Source: Tetrapisispora phaffii CBS 4417
Taxonomy: Eukaryota; Ascomycota; Saccharomycetes; Saccharomycetales; Saccharomycetaceae
Reading direction: 5' to 3'
DNA length: 64,000 bases
NCBI RefSeq assembly: GCF_000236905.1
Contig: NC_016520.1
Coordinates: forward strand, 1,240,001-1,304,000
The notes beneath the pieces are model-generated. The model was not told the origin of the DNA. It did not search any database and saw only the letters and a program-made list of their open reading frames with translations. Positions 41,376-51,205 of this stretch are shown here, piece after piece. Numbering within the stretch: the stretch's first letter is position 1; each line of letters begins with the position of its first letter. A program made the position numbers and the translations under genes.

Positions 41376-42677
41376 TTATAAAAAGTAAGATAACATGCTG
41401 GCTGGCACCCTATCGGAGGAGGATAAAGTTTGAGCAATTTCTTGTAAAGCGGCCTTAGTAGCAGAACTGTCAGCCTTGATCTTTTCAGCAATGGCAATTA
41501 ATTGTTCATCGTCAATGGAGTCAACGATTAAACCAACTTGCTGTTCAATGGCATCAGCCTTATCAGCATCACCGAAGTAGGCAGCATCCTTTGGAGCGTT
41601 ACGGACAGCTCTCTTGTTCTTCTTTTTGGCAGCCTTGGCAGCTTCCTTGGACTTCTTCTTGTCAGCTTTAGCAGAGGCAGCAGCGTTGGCTTCAGCTTCG
41701 GCTTGGGCTTTGGCTTCAATTTCAGCTTGTGCTTTAGCTTCGGCTTCGGCTCTGGCACCGGCTTCTCTTTCCCATTTCTTTTGTTCCTTCTCTTTCTTCT
41801 CTAATTCTTTAAACATCTTAATACGTGGATCTTCGCTCATAGCTCTTTCAACTAACTTGACTAATCTAGAATTGTCAGCAGTCTTCTTCTTGTCTCTAGC
41901 AGCCTTGTTCTTCTTTTCAATGTAACGCTTGTGATCTCTGTTAGAAGAGTCATCTGGAACATCTTCATCCAAGAATTCGAAAGTTCTCCAAGAGTCGAAT
42001 CTGTTCCAGAAGCCATAGAATTGTTCGACTTCCTTCTTTGGAGTCTCGGCATTACCGATAGTTGGAATTGGAGATTTCTTGGAGAAACGAGCTTCAGATT
42101 CGAAAACTGGGGCCCAAGCTTCGTAGAAATCATATTTGTCACCTTTCTTTGGTGGTAAAACATCAGCTTCGAAATCACAAGAGTCGTATTGAGATCTCTT
42201 GGTGGGATCGGTTAAAGTTTCAAAAGCCTTTTGGATGATCTTGAAGAAACCATCTTGGTCTAAACTAGCACCGGAAGCAGATTTTTTGTCTGGATGGTAT
42301 TTCAAAACTTGCTTTCTGTGAGCCTTGATAATTTGGCTTTCAGTGGCCCTGTAACGCAATTTAGATAGACCCATAGCGGCGTATAAGTCAGCGGTCTTCC
42401 AGTCTCTTGGATCGTGAATCAGTAGGGTTTCATCAGCTAATTCGGTGTCAAATAATAACTCATCTGGATCAACGTTAGATTCATCAACAGTCTTGACGTT
42501 CTTCTCAGCCTCAATCTTCTCAAATTCCGACCAAGTGTGGTTTCTTAAAGTTCTTTGAGCATGATGCAAAAAGAACTTACCAACTGGTTCAATTGGACGA
42601 CGAACAATTTCGGATTGTTTAGCTGAAGAATTCACTTCAACGCTAATATCAGAAGTTAAAGCAGGTAATGTGAACAT
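41376..42677 (-). CDS. ZUO1: Zuotin, ribosome-associated J-domain chaperone
   Basis: 433 residues from the ATG at 42677, exactly the S. cerevisiae length; the frame continues upstream, but the family N-terminus MFTLPALTSDISVEVNSS starts here. Zuo1 with Ssz1 forms the ribosome-associated complex that stimulates the Hsp70 Ssb at the tunnel exit. N-terminal Ssz1-binding segment; J domain about 97-175 with HPD at 128-130; zuotin homology domain with WRTFEFLDEDVPDDSSNRDHKRYIEKKNKAARDKKK; charged middle domain with EAEAKAQAEIEAKAQAEAEAN and KADKKKSKEAAKAAKKKNKRA (rRNA contact); C-terminal four-helix bundle. Codon bias is high, like a ribosomal protein gene. Divergent from ELP6. Confidence 0.97.
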   Translation of the reverse strand: MFTLPALTSDISVEVNSSAKQSEIVRRPIEPVGKFFLHHAQRTLRNHTWSEFEKIEAEKNVKTVDESNVDPDELLFDTELADETLLIHDPRDWKTADLYAAMGLSKLRYRATESQIIKAHRKQVLKYHPDKKSASGASLDQDGFFKIIQKAFETLTDPTKRSQYDSCDFEADVLPPKKGDKYDFYEAWAPVFESEARFSKKSPIPTIGNAETPKKEVEQFYGFWNRFDSWRTFEFLDEDVPDDSSNRDHKRYIEKKNKAARDKKKTADNSRLVKLVERAMSEDPRIKMFKELEKKEKEQKKWEREAGARAEAEAKAQAEIEAKAQAEAEANAAASAKADKKKSKEAAKAAKKKNKRAVRNAPKDAAYFGDADKADAIEQQVGLIVDSIDDEQLIAIAEKIKADSSATKAALQEIAQTLSSSDRVPASMLSYFL

Positions 42678-42896
42678 TTTGGAAACTCTATAAAAAAGAA
42701 CAGTGATGATTGTATGCTCTACTATGGTTGTCCCGAACAAGAATACAAGAAAAAATAAATACTAATAACAATAATACTTACAATCGTAGAAATGATTCTA
42801 ACTGTTAACATATATGTTTAATATATACTTAATACACTGAACAATCTGTCCAGCCTTCACCAACAGAACTTGTTCTTCTTGTTACTAAAGTGAAAA

Positions 42897-42906
42897 AAAA
42901 ATTTTC
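42897..42906 (-). promoter_or_regulatory. RRPE motif before ZUO1
   Basis: AAAAATTTTC, 220 bp upstream of ZUO1, 38 bp from a PAC motif. Confidence 0.6.
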
Positions 42907-42943
42907 TTCACTATCTGTTGCCGGTCTTTGACGCTTCTTAATG

Positions 42944-42951
42944 CTCATCGC
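42944..42951 (-). promoter_or_regulatory. PAC motif before ZUO1
   Basis: CTCATCGC (reverse complement GCGATGAG), perfect PAC, 267 bp upstream of ZUO1 in sense orientation. Confidence 0.65.
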
Positions 42952-43224
42952 ATCTCGAAATTTACAGAAACTCATTGATAGAATATACAAACAGTAACTA
43001 AAGTTCAATTGAGATGACTAAGTTTAATGTTAATTTATTATTGATTGTAGTTTAATATTGAAGTTAGAAGTGTTGTTGTTGTTGTGTTTGTTTAGCTTCT
43101 TTTTACTTTTATTTTGTTTGTTAATTTAAAGTTTCGAATAGTGGAGAAGAGTTATAGTTAAAAGAGCATCCGGCGATATAATTTTAAGGGAAGGAGTAAA
43201 GGTGAAGGTAACGTTTGACAGACA

Positions 43225-44031
43225 ATGAATACTGCTCAAAAACAGGATTTGTTGATCTTCAGTGATCATTCTGTGATTTCGAATCAGATGTGCAATGGAA
43301 GCACGCATGATTTAATACTTGTCACCCATTCAGAAGCTACTTCTCCAACCTGGTTATTGAATGCATTAGTGGAGACAATTGTGTTTGGTGTTCCATATTC
43401 ATTGAAAGCTGAAGCGAATTCTAGTCAGCACCAAGTTGGCAAGAGCAGCAGCAGAAATGTTTCATTGTGTTCGTTTGTTCACGACTTGAAATTCGTTGAA
43501 AACTCCCTAATGAAATTGAAAATTGATGTGAACCAATGTACTTTCATCGACTGTATGACAAATTTCATTGTTAATAACATTGGTAAGTCAAATGAAGTGA
43601 CACTGAAAACTTTAGTCGAGAAATTCCCAACAAACACTAATGGAACGATCTTTTTGGAACAACCGGAACTATTGTTGAGTCTTTTAGATGATTTGACAAG
43701 TGATCAATTACAAAAAATGTTTATCATTCCGCTTATGAAGAAATGTGGTCTTTTGATTATAGCTTCGAATACTGGCCTGGTGGCAATTGATGAAGATCAC
43801 ATCGCCGCAAAAGAATTAACTGAATTTAAAAGATTTTTCATTTCAAACATGCATAAAGCCTTGGTTATAATGAACCTGAAACCACTGGATACAGGAAGAG
43901 CAAAAGATATCACCGGAACACTACGAATCACAAGAGGTGGAAAACACAACTCCTACGATAAAATTCATCCGGTTGAAAATGAATATTTATACTTGACTAA
44001 GAGAGACTCAACTAAACTATTTTACAGATGA
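43225..44031 (+). CDS. ELP6: Elongator subunit Elp6
   Basis: 268 residues (S. cerevisiae 273). Elp4-Elp5-Elp6 form a RecA-like hexameric ring of the Elongator complex that modifies wobble uridines of tRNA (mcm5/ncm5). Like other Elp6 proteins it has a RecA-type fold without a Walker A motif. Family landmarks are QKQDLLIFSDHSV at the start, the ILVTHSEATSPTWLLNALVET-like strand-helix near residues 30-50, FLEQPELLLSLLDDLTSDQL and the C-terminus VENEYLYLTKRDSTKLFYR. Intronless; start ATG at 43225. Confidence 0.94.
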   Translation: MNTAQKQDLLIFSDHSVISNQMCNGSTHDLILVTHSEATSPTWLLNALVETIVFGVPYSLKAEANSSQHQVGKSSSRNVSLCSFVHDLKFVENSLMKLKIDVNQCTFIDCMTNFIVNNIGKSNEVTLKTLVEKFPTNTNGTIFLEQPELLLSLLDDLTSDQLQKMFIIPLMKKCGLLIIASNTGLVAIDEDHIAAKELTEFKRFFISNMHKALVIMNLKPLDTGRAKDITGTLRITRGGKHNSYDKIHPVENEYLYLTKRDSTKLFYR

Positions 44032-44622
44032 GTTACAGACTTTCATATAGGAAAGAACCTGATTTTTTGCATGGAATGGTTTTTTCTTCCTTTATTAGCC
44101 TTTAAGGAAAAACCAAGAAGCATAGCACAGACCTCCGACTCAATATAATGACCGCTATACAACTACTTATAGCTCATCGTTAATAACATATCCATCTCTC
44201 TCTCTCTCTCATGCTTGAAGTACTTTTATACTATATACTGTGTCGAATAGCCATTACCCGAACATGTGACCTTATAGTTCCAAGAAATCGAAAGTTAACG
44301 ACCTTCGGGTGGCAAAATGGGATATGAACTATAAGTATATAAAATAGATAAACAGTTTATTAATTAATAGTACTAGAACTTCTATAAGTTTCTCATCAGA
44401 TCCATAAATCGGCTATATTTGTATTTGAGGTACTGTAATCAATTGAGACGTTTATTTTGCATTAGCGATCAGGAAATTATTTTTTTAGTGATAAAAGAAA
44501 AAAAGCACCAAAAGAAGACACAGATATATTGTACAATTGAAGTAATCGTTAAGTTTTGAAGTTGCATTAGGTTTTTGAAATAAAGATCTTTTAATATAAT
44601 AAAAATAAGATAATTTTGAAGC
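44032..44622. other. Intergenic ELP6-PRE5
   Basis: Contains the PRE5 promoter with a PACE element and a (CT)n run at about 44195-44209. TGL3, which lies here in S. cerevisiae, is absent. Confidence 0.65.
44309..44317 (+). promoter_or_regulatory. PACE (Rpn4 site) before PRE5
   Basis: GGTGGCAAA, a perfect proteasome-associated control element, about 306 bp upstream of the PRE5 ATG in sense orientation. Confidence 0.85.
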
Positions 44623-45324
44623 ATGTTTAGAAATAATTACGACGGTGATACAGTCACTTTTTCTCCAACTGGTAGGTTATTCCAAGTTGAATATGCTCTA
44701 GAAGCCATCAAACAAGGCAGTGTGACCGTTGGTCTACGTTCTAAGAACTATGCAGTTATTACAGCTTTGAAGAGAAATGCTGATGAATTGTCATCATATC
44801 AAAAGAAAATCATTAGATGTGACGAACATTTAGGGTTGTCTCTAGCTGGTTTAGCTCCAGATGCTCGTGTTTTAAGTAACTATTTGAGACAGCAATGTAA
44901 TTACTCGCAATTAGTGTTTAATAGAAAATTGTCAGTTGAAAAAGCTGGTCATTTGTTATCTGATAAGGCTCAGCAAAATACTCAATCTTACGGTGGCAGA
45001 CCATACGGTGTTGGTTTACTAATAATAGGCTATGATAACAGTGGTGCTCATTTGCTGGAATTTCAACCTTCAGGCAACACATTAGAAGTTTACGGCTCAG
45101 CCATCGGTGCTCGTTCACAAGGTGCTAAGACTTATTTGGAAAGAGTGATGGATAAATACATTGAAATTGAGGACCCAGAGGAATTGATAAAAACTTGTGT
45201 TGAAGCTTTGAGACAGTCACTTAAGGACGAAACATTGACCACCGATAACTTGTCTATCGCAATTGTGGGAAAAGATATCCCATTCACACAATATGATAAT
45301 GAAAAAGTCACACCGTACCTATAA
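44623..45324 (+). CDS. PRE5: 20S proteasome subunit alpha 6
   Basis: 233 residues (S. cerevisiae 234). Structural alpha-ring subunit of the 20S core particle. The N-terminal alpha signature (NYDGDTVTFSPTGRLFQVEYALEA) covers residues 4-27; GLSLAGLAPDARVLSNYLRQQCNYS and SYGGRPYGVGLLIIGYD are alpha-6 specific. No propeptide and no catalytic threonine, as expected for an alpha subunit. Preceded by a PACE site. The second proteasome gene PRE9 lies 5.9 kb downstream. Confidence 0.98.
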   Translation: MFRNNYDGDTVTFSPTGRLFQVEYALEAIKQGSVTVGLRSKNYAVITALKRNADELSSYQKKIIRCDEHLGLSLAGLAPDARVLSNYLRQQCNYSQLVFNRKLSVEKAGHLLSDKAQQNTQSYGGRPYGVGLLIIGYDNSGAHLLEFQPSGNTLEVYGSAIGARSQGAKTYLERVMDKYIEIEDPEELIKTCVEALRQSLKDETLTTDNLSIAIVGKDIPFTQYDNEKVTPYL

Positions 45325-45670
45325 TACATGAAACCCCCATAAAAGGAAAGCAAATGCCATATATAAAAATATAATTAAACTATTATACAGCAATAAATTA
45401 AGAAAGTAAATCATATAGTTCTATTATAACATACATTTAAATTTTTAATTATTATCGTAAAGATACCACTACCAATAATTTTACCTTAAATGAATATGAT
45501 GTTGTTTACCAAAATTAATAGGCAGACACGTTGTTTCTTCTTCATTTCTTACTTTTTTAAATGATACGTTTAATAAGCAAACGCTACATAAATATATATG
45601 ATATGCACTGGTGCTTAATTAGTAACAACTCTAAACATTCAGTTATTTTGGAATTGTTTCCATCTCTTTA
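45325..45670. other. Intergenic PRE5-CAF130, junction of ancestral blocks
   Basis: AT-rich, featureless. To the left genes correspond to the S. cerevisiae YGR27x/YMR29x blocks, to the right to YGR13x/YPR15x, so a synteny junction falls here. No mobile element or tRNA marks it. Confidence 0.55.
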
Positions 45671-45933
45671 ATGCTGAGATTGAACTTCTTAATTTCAAAC
45701 TTTTTTTGAAGCTCATCGCTTCTGAATCCAAAACTGAAAAAACTTTAAACAACGTACATAATCTAGATTTGTATAAAATATTATTAACTGAATTGTTACC
45801 TGAGTTGTTCTATTTAACTAGTAAAGGACACAAAATATCATTCATTGAACTAAGAGAATTTAGGTTCTTTGAAAAAGGATTTTTGCATTAATGGATCATT
45901 GTCCCCCCAGAAATTCAAATAGATATTGAAATC
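45671..45933 (+). other. Probable CAF130 5' coding extension with in-frame stop and frame break
   Basis: The frame of CAF130 is open and protein-like from 45619 to a TAA at 45889-45891 and continues directly after it (TGG ATC ATT GTC CCC CCA GAA) into the ATG at 45934. No ATG occurs in this frame upstream of the TAA. The nearby ATG at 45671 is in another frame and reaches the extension only by a -1 shift at a T7 run (45701-45707) just before its TGA. A 90-nt intron from GTAAAG (45821) to CCCCCCAG (45910) would remove the TAA and keep frame, with CATTAAT as a poor branch site. Genuine splice, frameshift/readthrough, decay or assembly error cannot be told apart here. Confidence 0.5.
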
Positions 45934-48900
45934 ATGGTGGTAACGTTAAAAGATATACTTCCAAAATATAGACCATCAGTTTACAACTTAAAAAATCTGC
46001 TTAGAAACAATGAGCTAGTATTGGATATGCTAGCCGATGTAAATGAAAGGAACGTCCTTGCATCCGAGGTGGTTATGATGACATTACTGTGTTCGAAGTC
46101 CGGTTCTTCGATGCTTGAGTATTACATGAGTAACATTGACACAATAGATGATTATAAAACATCAGAAAATTCAATATATAAAAAAAATACTGCATTAGCA
46201 CTTCGATGGGAAAATAATGATGTTTTGTTAATCAAATTTTTAACCATATTGCTTTCAAATAGAAAAACTTTGATTAAATTCACTACAGGAAAAGACGACA
46301 CTTTGTCAAAAAACATGGCATTTGCACAAGATTTAAGGTTCCTCTTTAATAAGCATTATGATGAAACAAGTTATTTACCTGCAGCAATTGTGAAGTCTGA
46401 GCAGTTCGATTACTTGGAAGCATATTGTTCGATTATATGGCCAAAAATTAAAAATATCCTACTCGAATCTTTAAATATTGATAAGCAATTTCAAGATGTC
46501 ACAAATTCATTTTTCCATAAAATAATAAAATTGTATAAAAGAGAGTATCTTGTTTCGGCAGAATTCCTAACTTTAATTAACGTGTTGACTAACAGCGTAC
46601 TATTCAGTTACATTGTTATGTTATCTGAAGGGTATATCAGCTCAAATTATGATGGGCTCCTTTACAAATCTCCTCCTACTTATAATGTAAAACAAAGAGA
46701 AAACATGATGAACTCATTTGGTGAATTTCAGTCTTCTGCTATGCTAACGAATGATGAAAACAATTCTATTGATCTAATGAAACTGACAGAAAGAAGACAA
46801 AATATCCTTTATAAGGTTTTAATTTTTTCAAAACTAAAACAGATTGAACCAGAATCATTCCAACTAATGTCTCTATTATTTAATAGAATATGTGCCTTAG
46901 TAGATCCATTGACTCAACCAATACCGAATGATGAGCATGTCATTTCTTTAGATTTATTATACAAAATATTTTTGGCTATGATGCTCCCCCATGTACAAGT
47001 GCTTATAGAAAGAGAGTCAAGCTACGATTGGAGATATGAGATTTCTAACAATTTACAGAAAATATTATTCTATGCATTTTTAAATTTAAACTGTTATGAT
47101 ATGGAAAAGCTAAATAAAGTTGACGAAACTAAGCATTGGAAAGAACAATTGCATTTGTGGTTACCACATGGATTAAATCCCCAAAATTTGGAGTTACTCT
47201 ATATGATATGCATATTCTGTGTGTATGCCATTTTTAAGCTATATGAAGATAAACCACTTCATTTCAACCCATTTTTACCTACATTGCTTTCGACTTGGAA
47301 AAAATTGACCTACGTAATGCTATACGGTTTGCAAGTTGACAGATTTGAAGAAGAAAATGAGTCATTTAATACACCCATTATGGTCAGAGCTACTATCAGA
47401 GGCGCATCTGCGTTAAGGTCTGTAGTGGCTTCTATCTTAAATAATCAAATGGATGGTAAGAAACATGACTTCCAACATGAACCTTTGAATACTTTCATGT
47501 CACCTCATGGCAGAAAATTATGTACTGGTGCCTTGTATGCTGATTTGAAATCGTATACTGCCTCTATGCTGGCATGTGGTATGGAGTTTAAGGATATTAC
47601 AGAACTACTATCGTATTTACAACCTGGTGATTGTTTTGATGAGGATGTAAAGTATATGTTTGAATATGAATACGATGATTATAATGAGCCTGAGGAAGAT
47701 GAATCGGATGAAGACGGGGAGAGAAATAACAGTGAAGAAAATATCAAATTTAATTTCAATCGTCGTAGATGCAGATGTGTTTTTAGTGATGATGATGTCT
47801 TGGAACATGGTGACTTTAATGATGCCAATTCGGAGTACAGCAATAGTGAAGAAAACAGTAATGATGTTGATAATTTCGTGTTACCTAATGATGGTATCGA
47901 TAAACCAAAAAATGGGGTTGAGTTTGACTTCGATGGTAAGGATTGGAGAGCTGTTCCTCGTCACTTAAATATGTTTTACTCTTTCGATTATATATTTATC
48001 GAGAATCCATTAGAAGTTTTAATAAGATCATTAATTTCAGAAGCGTCTGCAAGTGCATTGAGTAAAAAGAAATCACACCTTTTACTAAGGAATATTGCAT
48101 CTGTTATTAAAATTAACCAAGATTCTAGAATATTAGGTAGTAAACGTTCACCTAACGGAACTGATTCTTCTAAATCCCAAAATGGCTTATCAACTGGTGA
48201 TTTAATAAAATTGATTACCGCAGGAGATACGTTTGAAAATATTTTGAAATTCAATAGGGAGTTAGGTTGTTTTTTAATGGATGAACTTTTAATGATTCTC
48301 GGTTATAGGAGAGTACTACTATGGTTTCTTACGCATCTGACCTTATCTCATACAATCATTTATTATATATTTGAATTATTAATGCATCATCGTGGGCAAG
48401 TGTCTGATACAGAAAGAGAGCAAAGTGAGTTATCCTATACATTTTCCAGACAAGGTGAACTAAGGCTATCAGATCTTGAAAGAGAAATGCTCTTGCAAGA
48501 ATTTTTTACGAATGCCACAATGTTCTTCTCTAGTAAAAGTGTGTTGTTTGCCTCAGACACTGGTGATAATAATGAGATCAACACTGATGTAGATGGTGAA
48601 GAAGGGTTATACTCCTTGTATGCAGTTGGATTGATGAGAGTAACGTGTATTATGATTATCAGCTTATTTGATAATGCAGATTTTGACTTAAGTAGCTCTG
48701 AAAGTATATTTGAACTTCAAACTTTGTTAATGGGATGGATTAATATAATTCCTGAAGCTAAACTCTTATTTTTCAAATTAAAAGAATCTGTTAAATCTTT
48801 CAATGGTATTGACAATCCTGAACTTAAGAGTATTGAAGAATCATCCACTACAACGAAAAAAACAACGATAGATGAAAATTCAGAGCAGTATCGTTTTAAT

Positions 48901-49158
48901 AAGAAACTTCTCAAAACTTTTCCTAAATCATTCAGCGGAGATGACGGTGATATTCTATTGAAAACCTTTAAAGATTTTCTCAGAAACTATTCTTTTGATT
49001 CAGAACCTCCATACATTGGAAGAAAAGTCATATACGAATCTGACGAAATTCTTCAATTGACTGATATTGAAAAACCAATTAGTTTACATAAATTCTTAAG
49101 TGGAGAGCAGTTGTATGACGTTGATATTCAATTCGATTACGGAGACAAAGAAGCTTAA
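45934..49158 (+). CDS. CAF130: CCR4-NOT complex subunit Caf130
   Basis: 1074 residues from the ATG at 45934; S. cerevisiae Caf130 is about 1122, so roughly 50 N-terminal residues may lie in the disrupted stretch upstream. Caf130 is a yeast-specific CCR4-NOT subunit bound to Not1; it has been linked to co-translational control of ribosomal-protein mRNAs. Mostly helical, without recognised motifs; an acidic linker (EDESDEDGE and following, about residues 585-655) divides two conserved parts, the first with VRATIRGASALRSVVASILNNQMDG and the second with ENPLEVLIRSL and LIKLITAGDTFENILKFNRELGCFLMDELLMILGYRR. Identification also rests on location: it precedes PRE9 (YGR134W-YGR135W in S. cerevisiae). 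Convergent with URN1. Confidence 0.85.
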   Translation: MVVTLKDILPKYRPSVYNLKNLLRNNELVLDMLADVNERNVLASEVVMMTLLCSKSGSSMLEYYMSNIDTIDDYKTSENSIYKKNTALALRWENNDVLLIKFLTILLSNRKTLIKFTTGKDDTLSKNMAFAQDLRFLFNKHYDETSYLPAAIVKSEQFDYLEAYCSIIWPKIKNILLESLNIDKQFQDVTNSFFHKIIKLYKREYLVSAEFLTLINVLTNSVLFSYIVMLSEGYISSNYDGLLYKSPPTYNVKQRENMMNSFGEFQSSAMLTNDENNSIDLMKLTERRQNILYKVLIFSKLKQIEPESFQLMSLLFNRICALVDPLTQPIPNDEHVISLDLLYKIFLAMMLPHVQVLIERESSYDWRYEISNNLQKILFYAFLNLNCYDMEKLNKVDETKHWKEQLHLWLPHGLNPQNLELLYMICIFCVYAIFKLYEDKPLHFNPFLPTLLSTWKKLTYVMLYGLQVDRFEEENESFNTPIMVRATIRGASALRSVVASILNNQMDGKKHDFQHEPLNTFMSPHGRKLCTGALYADLKSYTASMLACGMEFKDITELLSYLQPGDCFDEDVKYMFEYEYDDYNEPEEDESDEDGERNNSEENIKFNFNRRRCRCVFSDDDVLEHGDFNDANSEYSNSEENSNDVDNFVLPNDGIDKPKNGVEFDFDGKDWRAVPRHLNMFYSFDYIFIENPLEVLIRSLISEASASALSKKKSHLLLRNIASVIKINQDSRILGSKRSPNGTDSSKSQNGLSTGDLIKLITAGDTFENILKFNRELGCFLMDELLMILGYRRVLLWFLTHLTLSHTIIYYIFELLMHHRGQVSDTEREQSELSYTFSRQGELRLSDLEREMLLQEFFTNATMFFSSKSVLFASDTGDNNEINTDVDGEEGLYSLYAVGLMRVTCIMIISLFDNADFDLSSSESIFELQTLLMGWINIIPEAKLLFFKLKESVKSFNGIDNPELKSIEESSTTTKKTTIDENSEQYRFNKKLLKTFPKSFSGDDGDILLKTFKDFLRNYSFDSEPPYIGRKVIYESDEILQLTDIEKPISLHKFLSGEQLYDVDIQFDYGDKEA

Positions 49159-49283
49159 AAAGATGCCGATTGAAGAATAAATTTGTTTAAGCGATTGAGT
49201 TCGTGAATATATTCTCATTTCTATACCACTGCCTATTGATAACTATTTACTTTTGCATGTATAAACTTTTGATGTTATATTAT

Positions 49284-50720
49284 TCAGGTCAGATTTCTTA
49301 GATAGTTTTTAAGACACTCAAGTTTATCTTTTATTCCCAATATATAATATTTTGGATCATTGGCTAACTTCTCCAAACTACCGCTTAAACCGAGTATGTC
49401 TTCTAGCTTCAGAAGTTGTGTTTCTTTTTCAAAATCTTCATTAACTGATGTATTCAAAGTCTCTAATACCTTATCTGAGTGTTCTACTACATGTTTATTA
49501 ATAGCTGTTTTGTTTTGTTCCAATATACCTTCAAAAATATCTCTCCTTTGAGATTGATCAAATTTTTTATAATAGAATATCAGTTTTGAAGAAAAGCTTT
49601 CCAGATCCCTTTTTGATGTAATGAATTTATTTATTTTAAATTGTTTAAATAGTTTCTTATTATCCTTTTTAATATCTTGAAATATTGTATCCGGTGAGAT
49701 GTTTGCTTTCGATATGATATGTGATAAATAATGATACTTTGTTGGTTCTAAATTTTCTTCCTCTTCATTTTGATCGGCAACATTATCGTCAAGGTTATCT
49801 TCTGCGCTACTATGAGCTCCTGAGGAATCTGTTTGATCGTCTTTGTCCACAGAAGTGATGCTGTTGTGATGTGAGTGTTTTCTTGAACACCATTCTTCAA
49901 ATATATCCTCTCTCAAGGAGTTATCAGTTATCAGATAAAAGTCAGGGTCATCCATAACTACTTTTGACTGGTTCGACCATGTTGAAAATGAATTCAACTG
50001 GTACTTTTCAAATAACTGAAAATATTTTTCTTTTGAGGCATTAAAATCGAGTGTCTCAACTGAATTGAGATTTTCTTCATTGAAATCTGTCTCTGTACGA
50101 ATCACTTCTGTCCGTATACCATCGTTTTGTTGCAAATTGTCTTCAGCAAGGTCAATTTCATTGAATTTGTCCTCCCGTATGTCAACTTCCTCGTCTGAAG
50201 AAGAGTAGTAATCATTAACGATACCATTGTCAGTAGCAATTAAATCACCTGGATCTTGCTTGTCTGCTGACTCTTCGGATTCTTGAGCCACATTTACTTG
50301 CAATTCCTTATATTCATTTGAAATTTCATTTTTAACAAAATCTAAATTTTCCATGATCTCTTCATAAACCTGTAAATATTCATCATAAATGAACCCTCTC
50401 GCCACACCGACAAGAAGTATCAGTTTCTGTTTGTCGATGGATTGCAACAGTTGAGTATTCAACTCATCATGCAATTCTAAAACCGATATATTTTCAACAG
50501 CATTAAAATAGAATTTCTTTCCTAAAGAAGAAATCACCAAATACCAATCATTAAACAATGGAAACGCAAAAACTGGCGATTCATCCTTCTGTCCCTGAGA
50601 TACAGCATTTCCTTCAAACAGACTCTCAGGCTCATCCCATGTAGTTTTCTTTGTCTTCAAATTATAGTAATACTTCTGACCATTCGGAGCTATAAATTCC
50701 TTCCATACCCTAATTTTCAT
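49284..50720 (-). CDS. URN1: WW/FF-domain splicing-associated protein Urn1
   Basis: 478 residues from the ATG at 50720 (S. cerevisiae 465). The frame stays open upstream only to a GTG, and the family starts directly with the WW domain. Urn1 resembles the pre-mRNA splicing factor Prp40 and has been found with spliceosomal complexes. WW domain residues 4-32 (Trp6, YYYN, Trp28, Pro31); an acidic middle; an FF domain at about 232-290 (YFQLFEKYQLNSFSTWSNQ...DPDFYLI); then EPTKYHYLSHIISKANISPDTIFQDIKK, conserved in the family. Divergent from PRE9. Confidence 0.92.
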   Translation of the reverse strand: MKIRVWKEFIAPNGQKYYYNLKTKKTTWDEPESLFEGNAVSQGQKDESPVFAFPLFNDWYLVISSLGKKFYFNAVENISVLELHDELNTQLLQSIDKQKLILLVGVARGFIYDEYLQVYEEIMENLDFVKNEISNEYKELQVNVAQESEESADKQDPGDLIATDNGIVNDYYSSSDEEVDIREDKFNEIDLAEDNLQQNDGIRTEVIRTETDFNEENLNSVETLDFNASKEKYFQLFEKYQLNSFSTWSNQSKVVMDDPDFYLITDNSLREDIFEEWCSRKHSHHNSITSVDKDDQTDSSGAHSSAEDNLDDNVADQNEEEENLEPTKYHYLSHIISKANISPDTIFQDIKKDNKKLFKQFKINKFITSKRDLESFSSKLIFYYKKFDQSQRRDIFEGILEQNKTAINKHVVEHSDKVLETLNTSVNEDFEKETQLLKLEDILGLSGSLEKLANDPKYYILGIKDKLECLKNYLRNLT

Positions 50721-51205
50721 AACTGAAATTGTGGCTGGTATTGTGGTTGCTTCTCTGTCTGGCACACAACACAACAACTTAGACCTCTTGGCCACATATA
50801 TTTACCCCCATTCTATCCATAAGATCCCACACCCTCCACAAACTTGACCATCTGCACCATTGTTGAAACATATCATGCTCGATCGTAGACTCATTTTGGT
50901 GATGAGATGAGATTGAGACCAAAATTTCATGTCCTCGTTACCCCGCTTTGCCTTTTAAATTCAGCGGAGTTCAATTTTCCGAATCGTTAACACAAGACAG
51001 TTTGGGTGGCAAAGGAAAGGGAAACTACACTCTGAACATGTATAAATGCATAGATATAAATATGTGAGAAGATGTAATGAGCATGGGTGGATTAGTAGTT
51101 CCAATTGAAACAGAGATACGGTTATAATTGACCATTGGTGGGAAGATCTATTGACAGGAAGATCTGCAAGCACAATTTTTTTGAAAAAATAACAGGTGAT
51201 AAAAT
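50721..51205. other. Divergent promoter region URN1 / PRE9
   Basis: Contains a PACE for PRE9, a PAC-like GATGAGATGAGATT near 50900 toward URN1, and a 9-bp direct repeat GGAAGATCT at 51141 and 51157. Confidence 0.6.
51005..51013 (+). promoter_or_regulatory. PACE (Rpn4 site) before PRE9
   Basis: Perfect GGTGGCAAA, 193 bp upstream of the PRE9 ATG in sense orientation. Confidence 0.87.

Larger units (their letters stand above)
42678..43224. other. Divergent promoter region ZUO1 / ELP6
   Basis: 547 bp with RRPE and PAC on the ZUO1 side, T-rich tracts and a short (GTT)n run near 43073-43085 on the ELP6 side. No gene. Confidence 0.6.
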
